A stretch of 64,000 nt of DNA from Gonocerus acuteangulatus. Taxonomy: Eukaryota; Arthropoda; Insecta; Hemiptera; Coreidae. Each line of letters opens with the position of its first letter. Position 1 is the stretch's first letter. Below are positions 59,701 to 64,000 of this stretch, in pieces. The position numbers were made by a program, and so were the translations under genes. Under the pieces are notes generated by a model. That model ran no database searches. It saw only the letters and a program-made list of their open reading frames with translations, and was not told where the DNA came from. The DNA lies in assembly GCA_946811695.1 (NCBI GenBank), contig OX328126.1:88562785-88626784 (forward strand), read 5' to 3'.

Positions 59701-60895
59701 AAAATATAGAAAAGTTTTGCTCTTTTCAATTTAGTAAAATCAGCTGACTTATTTACCAGAAAAGAATATCATTATAGTACATTTTTAGCAGTTTTGAGAT
59801 CATAACTTTTCCAATAGTTTTGAATAAAAAGTGTAATTTTTTAATAAGAAACTGTGTCATCTTAGCTCAAATCCATTCCTGTACCAAGTGCTATAGTAAA
59901 GGAATAGAAGCATTTATTGATACGTTTTGATATTTCATGAAAAATGCAAAATGTATAATTAAATCTCAAAGAGGGGTAATATAAGATTTTAAGCGCCACA
60001 ACAGGAAACCGATGATCGCCTCAGCGGAAATTACTCCATCCCTTTCTCAACTTTCACTCTTGGAGACTTCATAACCAATACGTTTCTCATTTTCGTACCT
60101 TTTTTTACTAAAATACTTTAGATAATATTTTGTAAAATAAGTGAAGCATACCACAATATATTAGTGAAAAACGCATCAGCATCGGATAAGCTGTTTCTGA
60201 GATTAATGTGCATAAACGCACAGACAAAAATTTTAACAATCATTGTTTTGGGTGCTATTGTGTTGATAAAGGCCTCCAATAGTATTTTTTTCCTATATAT
60301 CTTCCATGTACAGACAGCGATCCGTTACAATTTAATTATATGTATAGATAAGTCCATTTTAGATTATTATCTCTTAATCTAGAAATTAGAACATGATTCC
60401 AAATCAGCCAGATGAATTGAGATTGTATCCAATAAATAAATAATAAATATTTACAGCTGGAAGTTATTGTAAGCAAACACTCAGTTCAGTTCTGTTCCAT
60501 GTGGACAACCTAAATCATGGATATGTGGATTGAGTTCTACTCAAGATTAGCCTAAAATGTTGGCATTCATACAAACGTTTAAACATTAATATTAAAAACT
60601 TACCCGCAGCGCCAGAGTGGTAGAGAAGTTTTTCATACATTGCAATTAACAATTGGTTACAGGTGCACTTAATAACATGGGGTAATTCCAATGGCAATAC
60701 GTCGAGCATAACATTAGACTCTTCCCTTTTTGCAAAGCCTAGTAAGAGAATCCCAGACATAATAATAGATATGGAAATTAAATGATATTCTAGAATGTAT
60801 CCTCCCTCTCATAAACCCGTTTATGACATCAAACCAATGATACAATTCATTCATATTTCACAACAATACTGGTCATTCAAATTTATGTTTATTTT

Positions 60896-60946
<51 letters not shown>

Positions 60947-63475
60947 ACTCACACACGGGGGGAGTGAGGATTGGTGAATAAATGCCCAAATAAATTAAAA
61001 TATTACTATTAATTATTAGAGAATTTTACCTAGGGTAGTAGTGAAGGATGTACTCAAATGGTCTTCATACGCCACCTGTCAATAAGAAGACCAAGGTTAA
61101 TTTTTTTTTCAAATTTAAATTAATTTATATTAAATACCAAATATTTATAACACATTGGACAAAAATAAAATAAAAAATAATTACATCAAATTAAATATAT
61201 ATATTTGTATTAATAATAAATATTGAAATATCTTTGTACTTGAATGAATGAAAGCAACAATTTATTCTGGTATATTGCCCCATAAGAATAACAAATAAAT
61301 TTACATAGTTGAATATGAAAATAAAAAAATAAAAGTCTAACTTTAGAAAAAAAGGAAAGACACTATTTACCGAACCTTAAATAATAAAATAAAACATATT
61401 CTCCTTTAAGCTTCCTTGCTGGGGCTTCTTTCCTCTGGTTCCCACGTTCAGGCCGCTCTCTCCAGCGATGTCATCCTTATGGCAGTTATATTTCACCCAA
61501 ATCCTTGAGCTTCATCAGACTTGGTTGATCCTTTGTGTAGGTAGGCAGGAGCTATGCCTGGTTTGCGCTTCTGCCCGCTTTTTATCCGTTCTCAACCATT
61601 TTTTGTGGCCTAGGCGGACCAATCAGTTGCCTTGACTGCTGCTTGGTTTTTTGCTGGTCCGCTGTTGGGAAGCTTTCTATCATTTGTTTGGGGAAGTTTC
61701 AAAACCGGCCTGTAGACTGTAGGAAATGCTAGTCCATCCTGGCCCTTCATAGCCACACTCTAATACTTCAAAATCTCAATGGCCTCCTTGACTAGCCTCC
61801 TCTTCGGTACATCTTCTTTCGTTAGCATACTGGCCTGGTCAAACAGCATTTTTCCGGAGCACTCCTCACCATGGCCACCTTCTTCCTGGTCTGCCCGAAA
61901 TATACTGTCCCGCAGTCACACGGAAGAAGGTAGACACCCTTATCCTACAGCCTCTAAATCGGGTAAGGTTTAGAGGCTGTAGCCTTTTTTAAAACACAAA
62001 ATGTCATTTGGCCCCACTGTGTGGTGGGTGTTGATTTGGAGACCATGTCTCACAAGTGGGATGTAGCACCAAGGATGTAAGAAATAACTACGAGCTAGAG
62101 AATCTGTCTCCAATTTGATGTTTGTAGAATGTTCAGTAGGATATAGAATATCTTACCCTGGAAGACTCAGCAGTGGACCAGTTTACACGAACAGGTATTT
62201 CCGTTTCTGAAGGCCTCGTTTCTTTAGCCACACCAAGGATTGCTCCTCTTCTAACTTCACTGCTGTCCTTACCCGATGGTTTAGCTGTTGATCCAGCTAC
62301 ACGGCTCATACTGTACTTTTTGTAACTACTTTCACCTCCAAAAGTCGATCCTCCCATGGTTGAAACCATTTGATTCTTTGAACGAATGTTCAAGAGTATT
62401 TCAAAATTAACACATTCAGGGCATTGAATCGTTTGCTCCCTCAGATGGTTATATGCTCTGAGATGAAAGTCTGTAATTTGATTTAAAGGTATTATTTGGT
62501 AAATAGTCTTCCGAAGCATCTCGAATTTGAATGTCATAAATTGGCACATAGTATACTTCGGCAATCGCATGAAGCGTCCTGAAAAGAAATAATGCACATA
62601 TTGTAATGATTAAATAGTAATAGACAAATTTCATATTATAAGATTGTGACCCTTTGTTCTCAACAATGTATCACAAATTTACAAGTCAAGTTGCGTCTAG
62701 TGAAAGGAATGTTAATTAAAAGTAGAAGTGTTTTATATGTATGACCTTCTGCCAATTTGGAATAAATTGATAAATTTCATGATATACAAAAAAAAATCCC
62801 GACTTGCAGGAACTGCATCATCTTAGGGCATTTCCATTCATATGCCTGTTTTTTTTTACTAGGCCATTAGCACCGAAGGATAGCACTAGCATAAATAATA
62901 ATAATAAATGCCTATTTTAATTACAGTACTGCCTATTTTCAGTATTTCAAGTGCTTTCTTGCCTGCCAATTTTAACCTAAAATAAATGCCTAACTTCCGG
63001 GCTCTACTTATTACATTTTAGACTAAACTTTTCTGTCTGTTTCTAATAATAGGAAGGAAGCCTGGTGGCCGTGAGTGCTAAGGTATGAGCACTCCGTGCC
63101 AAGGGTTGTGGGTTCACACTAGATGGGGTGGTGGCTCGGAAAAAAAATGCATCAGCCATATCCTGTCTAGAGAAGGGTGGTAACCTATGGATATCTCATC
63201 CCAAAAGTCTGAGTTAATTATAAATGCATTTTAACATTTAAATAAATTTTTTTTATTTATTAATTATAGGTGACAACCAGGGTCATTAGCACCTAAATAA
63301 ATAATAATAGCAATTTATTATCCAATTTGATTGTTACCTTTATGGGTTGCAGGACAGATACACTTAATGGGTTCTTTAATTTCAAATGGTAAATGAGTTG
63401 CCTGTTCAGATGTTGACTCCTCCGCTATTTTTAATGCACAGCCAAGAACATCAATTTCAAATAAATTCTTCACAG
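45501..63475 (-). CDS. long TPR-like protein, last 13 exons (820 aa), ADCY10/soluble adenylate cyclase-like C-terminal half
   Basis: Minus-strand exons in order: 63475-63338, 62578-62157, 61075-61030, 60738-60604, 59538-59426, 57476-57344, 56445-56237, 55781-55528, 54268-54148, 51706-51429, 49313-49083, 47314-47158, 45728-45501. All join with GT/AG and consistent phases (2465 nt; the first exon enters after one base of an upstream exon). Helical TPR-like repeats include YSQAYNLLKAALELCE, LSRAVDVGKAALKAAHTF and LVELKRALKIAKDHGNL. Exon 2 here has a HLRAYNHLREQ...CPEC motif. I think this is the non-catalytic C-terminal half of soluble adenylate cyclase, because of the His...Cys-x2-Cys helix, the many irregular TPRs and the size. 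No catalytic domain is in the window, so another TPR/NTPase family remains possible. The product would be cytosolic. One intron holds an intact mariner. Confidence 0.6.
46569..46860. mobile_element. short pogo-like MITE
   Basis: About 290 bp with inverted ends GTAAACTTCCTTTAACCCG and CAGTAAACTTCCTCTAATCC; the left end appears eroded. TA follows the right end. Confidence 0.55.
47158..47314 (-). CDS. sAC-like gene exon
   Basis: 157 nt. Encodes TLHLRAYKNVICFNYDES and ALKIAKDHGNLHDAAW. Acceptor TTTTTAG, donor GTAAGT, phase 0. Confidence 0.62.
47600..47665 (+). repeat. short tandem repeat, 22-bp unit
   Basis: AGTTTTTAACTACTTTAGTT repeats about three times, right after AGTGGTGGGC, so it may be a terminal region of a hAT-like element. 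Confidence 0.6.
48208..49018. mobile_element. nonautonomous pogo-type element with internal GCATGCGC repeats
   Basis: 811 bp. Ends CAGTAGAAAGCCGATTATC and, inverted, CAGTAGAATGCCGATTATC, with TA on both sides. Three diverged copies of a repeat of about 90 bp carry GCGCATGCGCA and GAAAAAGAAGACTATATG (48595-48850). It lies in an intron of the sAC-like gene. Confidence 0.78.
49083..49313 (-). CDS. sAC-like gene exon
   Basis: 231 nt. Encodes EFENARIWEVMPHDGMDF, LLEGQLLWFVHEI and RRIKELEGLTK. Donor AA/GTATTA is weak; it is chosen because it restores the frame into the next exon (KTLHLRAYKN). Confidence 0.58.
49369..49783. mobile_element. small inverted-repeat element
   Basis: Ends AGGCCCCAGAGGTCAAGG and, inverted, AGGGCCCAGAAGTCAAGG, each followed by GGTCTAAGT. 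About 415 bp. It abuts the mariner remnant and may be its terminal region. Confidence 0.55.
49795..50050 (-). pseudogene. degenerate mariner transposase C-terminus
   Basis: Minus strand: EFSNYVLPHSPHCPALVLSD, then YNLFWDLQNFQ and EEKHKSFWEKALFYL, matching the mariner C-terminal region (LPHPPYSPDLAPSDYHLF...). The catalytic SPDLAPSD motif is corrupted to SPHCPALVLSD. Unrelated to the intact copy at 52510 except by superfamily. Confidence 0.75.
50325..50660. mobile_element. fragment related to the element at 35691
   Basis: Shares ACTGATTATGTCTCATTTAA, CAGGGAAGGCTTTAAGAGG and CAATACTTAGCCAAAGCTAA with 36180-36400. The ends are missing. Confidence 0.5.
50940..51382. mobile_element. palindromic MITE, 443 bp
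   Basis: Two arms of about 220 bp in inverted orientation: GGAGTTGCTCCACAAAATT at both ends, and AAATTTTGAGTTCTGAGAGT / ACTCTCAGAACTCAAAATTT nearer the centre. In an intron of the sAC-like gene. Confidence 0.8.
51429..51706 (-). CDS. sAC-like gene exon
   Basis: 278 nt. Encodes AYQKNYSEIVDILLHLKTNY, a hydrophobic helix (YFVLNLILLVEIGV), and SHHTLARRTLIRIWLWYLRR. Donor GTATGT. Confidence 0.62.
52510..53795 (+). mobile_element. intact Mos1-type mariner element, 1286 bp
   Basis: Complete mauritiana-subfamily mariner. Terminal inverted repeats are 28 bp, at 52510-52537 and 53768-53795, matching at 26 of 28 positions (mismatches at positions 6-7). TA duplications flank it at 52508-52509 and 53796-53797. 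The length equals that of the type element Mos1. It sits in an intron of the sAC-like gene, on the opposite strand. Confidence 0.95.
52682..53719 (+). CDS. mariner transposase, intact, 345 aa
   Basis: DNA transposase that cuts and pastes the surrounding element at TA sites. The start at 52682 (MSNFKPNKEH) is preferred over the upstream in-frame ATG at 52670, because it gives 345 residues, the same length as Mos1 transposase, and aligns with its amino end. The N-terminal part has two helix-turn-helix regions (about 1-110, with PTVKTCERWFQ and QAISDRLRAMGKIQKV), then the linker WVPHEL at about 119-124. The DD34D catalytic triad is present: D156 in TGDEKW, D249 in QHDNA, D284 in YSPDLAPSDYH. The protein ends ERWTKCVESEGQYFE. 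No frameshift or stop is seen, so activity is possible. This is a mobile gene, not a host gene. Confidence 0.95.
   Translation: MSNFKPNKEHLRHVMIFLSNQKKKASECHRILVETYGDLAPTVKTCERWFQSFKRGDFDVTDKKRENRPKKFEDIELQSLLDEDNTQTQQMMAEQLNVTRQAISDRLRAMGKIQKVGKWVPHELDERQMEKRKTVCEMLLLRHERKGFLHRVVTGDEKWIYFQNPKRIKSWVTPGQPSTSSARPDRFGKKTMLCVWWDQKGVIYYELLKPGKTVNTDRYRQQLINLSHALIEKRPEWAHRYAKVILQHDNASAHSARLTKETISSLGWELLPHPPYSPDLAPSDYHLFSSMGHSLAEQHFNNFEDVRKWLDEWISNKDEAFFWNGIHKLPERWTKCVESEGQYFE
54148..54268 (-). CDS. sAC-like gene exon, TPR
   Basis: 121 nt. Encodes LYRGELSRAVDVGKAALKAA and KVFKFIYPLLIRCL. Acceptor TTTTTCAG, donor GTATGT. Confidence 0.65.
54400..54583 (-). mobile_element. tRNA-headed SINE
   Basis: Minus strand: CGTGGGTTTGATTCTCACTA B box, AAAGACATCAGCTCTATCCT, body and tail. 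Diverged. Confidence 0.72.
54780..54915 (-). mobile_element. tRNA(Glu-like)-headed SINE, deleted
   Basis: Minus strand: GCGGGAGATGGTGGGTTCG head remnant, shortened body with TTTTCTCATCTCATGGCTCG, GGCGCTAATGGCC, GATGCGCCATT, A-tract. Confidence 0.75.
55022..55109 (-). mobile_element. tRNA-like SINE head only
   Basis: Minus strand: GGTCTCTCCGTGGTCTAGTG, a 5-bp duplication (CCTTA) in the middle, and a GGGGGTTCAAGTCCCTCC T-arm. No shared tail follows. It could also be a decayed tRNA pseudogene. Confidence 0.6.
55293..55503 (-). mobile_element. tRNA-headed SINE
   Basis: Minus strand: GGTGGCTGTGAGTGCTAAGG, CGTGGGTTTGATTCCCACTT, GGCATCAGCCCTATCC, AAAAGGGTGGTAACCTATAG and AAAATTTAAACAAATA. Confidence 0.82.
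55528..55781 (-). CDS. sAC-like gene exon, TPR-rich
   Basis: 254 nt. Encodes GDAQDAAKSAINYANIVNEL and FENSRKAEKAALRKCLPLF, two helical repeats. Donor AAGGAAG/GTAAGT. Confidence 0.66.
55985..56115 (+). ncRNA. candidate hammerhead ribozyme relic (Penelope-like element), copy 1
   Basis: CTGATGA (56016-56022), then a GGCTT...AAGCC stem, then AAAACGTC: the order of a hammerhead core (CUGAUGA, stem II, GAAA, cleavage at GUC), with the GAAA changed to AAAA. The following A-rich tract and CATGACCGAACCCTGA recur at 57234. Confidence 0.4.
56237..56445 (-). CDS. sAC-like gene exon
   Basis: 209 nt. Encodes GKCCTHLGNGRRAYIALSEV and YIELKSCAYTYLAHTHT. Donor GTAAGT. Confidence 0.62.
56647..56702 (+). repeat. 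(TA)n microsatellite
   Basis: About 28 units, intron of the sAC-like gene. Confidence 0.95.
57110..57250 (+). ncRNA. candidate hammerhead ribozyme relic, copy 2
   Basis: CCTGAGAACGCTTGTAAGTC then AAGCCGAAACGTTGGCA: the GAAAC box is intact but CUGAUGA is degraded to CTGAGAA. It shares the downstream AAATGTAGTTTT and TTATGACCGAACCCCGA with copy 1, so both belong to one repeat family. Confidence 0.38.
57344..57476 (-). CDS. sAC-like gene exon
   Basis: 133 nt. Encodes EIIRDLSSFGITEQKRGFSL, a Lys-rich run, then REILFEKEKALCYYG. Donor GTATTT is weak. Confidence 0.55.
58244..58590 (-). pseudogene. R2/R4-type LINE C-terminal fragment
   Basis: Minus-strand frame with LAYVLDPTVRYETNDPEQAE, IDMEKKGIYSKCIEYL and VKGLWFGARGIIPK, the segment between reverse transcriptase and endonuclease of R2-like LINEs. 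Only about 115 codons remain; the upstream RT and downstream endonuclease are absent. Confidence 0.75.
59426..59538 (-). CDS. sAC-like gene exon with TPR
   Basis: 113 nt. Encodes VLVEFGIHYVKYSNYSQAYN and LLKAALELCE, a recognisable TPR helix pair. Strong acceptor TTTTCAG and donor GTAAGT. Confidence 0.65.
60604..60738 (-). CDS. sAC-like gene exon
   Basis: 135 nt. Encodes FAKREESNVMLDVLPLELPH and VIKCTCNQLLIAMYEKL. Donor GCGG/GTAAGT, acceptor TTACTAG. Confidence 0.6.
60898..60941 (+). repeat. (TA)n microsatellite
   Basis: About 22 units, intron of the sAC-like gene. Confidence 0.95.
61030..61075 (-). CDS. sAC-like gene, micro-exon
   Basis: 46 nt between TTGACAG and GTAAAA, encoding VAYEDHLSTSFTTTLG. 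Small, but it is needed to restore phase between the flanking exons. Confidence 0.5.
62157..62578 (-). CDS. sAC-like gene, largest exon in window
   Basis: 422 nt, acceptor TTTTCAG, donor CAGG/GTAAGA. Encodes LPKYTMCQFMTFKFEML, HLRAYNHLREQTIQCPEC and a Ser/Gly-rich disordered loop. An earlier GTAAGG near 62274 could serve as an alternative donor but would shift the following frame. Confidence 0.65.
63059..63250 (+). mobile_element. tRNA-headed SINE
   Basis: GGTGGCCGTGAGTGCTAAGG head, deleted B box (TTGTGGGTTCACACTAGA), AAAATGCATCAGCCATATCC, AAGGGTGGTAACCTATGGAT and ACATTTAAATAAA tail. Confidence 0.78.
63338..63475 (-). CDS. sAC-like gene, most upstream exon seen
   Basis: 138 nt. Encodes VKNLFEIDVLGCALKIAEES and IKEPIKCICPATHKG, then donor AAAG/GTAACA. 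It is open from phase 1, so at least one exon precedes it to the right of the window. Confidence 0.6.
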
Positions 63476-63479
63476 CTAA

Positions 63480-64000
63480 AAGTAGAAGTTGTTAGAAAAA
63501 TATATATAGTGACCCAAAATCTCAACAATTATTCCTTGTGTACACAGATGATCGATTAACAAAATTCAAAAATATCACAATAGTCAATTTATTAACATGG
63601 CTATTTATATTTTAATAAATGAAAGGGGATGCAAATGTTTCAGTTATTTCAGCGTCTTTTTTTGCCGAGTTCTTGCTGTCTCGACAGAGAGGGTATGATG
63701 AATTGGGATGTCATAAGATTCTTTTTGTGACTGTCCGTAGGGATTAGTTGTCTGGTGTAATTTGGTGAGTATATTCAGGGAATTCATTGTTGAAGTTTTT
63801 ACATATTTCATATAGTAATTGTGTAGTTAGTTGGTTGTTGCGAGCTTTCTCGGTTGGATATCTTGGGGCTTGCCATATTCTTCTGGGTTTTTTTTATTTT
63901 TTTTTTTTTAAAGAATTTTTTATGGTCTGGGAAAGAAGTAATTGTGCGATTTTTTAGTGGAAATGGGAAGTGTAGTCAGTCATTAGTTTGCTTAATGCGC
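63480..64000 (-). other. possible LINE-derived sequence at the window edge
   Basis: On the minus strand 63640-64000 reads as compositionally different, C/A-rich DNA with interrupted frames. It may be a decayed LINE, but no diagnostic motif is visible. Confidence 0.25.

Noticed and set aside
1..64000. CRISPR array, operon or phage features
   Set aside because: No regularly spaced repeats and no compact gene clusters; all evidence is of a eukaryotic nuclear genome.

Overview
The window is AT-rich, intron-rich, repeat-dense animal DNA. Its spliced genes, short introns phased with GT/AG, DNA transposons of arthropod type (mariner, pogo/Tigger, piggyBac-like, hAT) and Jockey- and R2-like LINE relics suggest an arthropod genome. 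A chelicerate-like genome is possible, but that is inference. Nothing prokaryotic or viral is present. None of the tRNA- or 5S-like sequences looks like a functional RNA gene; all are SINE heads.

Layout. (1) 1-7427, minus strand: first two coding exons of akirin, a nuclear cofactor, separated by a 6.4-kb intron; its last exon(s) lie left of the window. (2) 7428-16411: intergenic, full of SINE, LINE and MITE copies, including a decayed Jockey-like LINE split by a hAT-type MITE. (3) 16412-39356, plus strand: a complete SEC63 gene, reconstructed here as 15 exons in one open frame of 771 residues, with all splice phases consistent. (4) 45501-63475, minus strand: the last 13 exons (820 residues, stop included at the end) of a long TPR-like protein. 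It most resembles the C-terminal half of soluble adenylate cyclase (ADCY10), but its catalytic 5' exons are outside the window.

The three genes share no visible pathway; this is ordinary eukaryotic neighbourhood, not an operon. SEC63 acts in ER protein translocation, akirin in the nucleus, and the sAC-like protein would be cytosolic.

The most notable content is the mobile DNA. Three SINE families (tRNA Leu/Ser-like head, tRNA Glu-like head, 5S rRNA-derived head) appear to share 3' modules, so this looks like a head-swapping SINE network. A complete 1286-bp Mos1-type mariner with an uninterrupted 345-codon transposase and intact DD34D residues sits in an intron of the sAC-like gene. SEC63 intron 14 holds a three-deep nest of DNA transposons. 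Several TTAA-flanked (piggyBac-type) MITEs cluster in SEC63 introns. Two copies of a repeat contain a hammerhead-ribozyme-like core of the kind known from Penelope-like elements. All assignments are from reading the sequence; no database search was possible.
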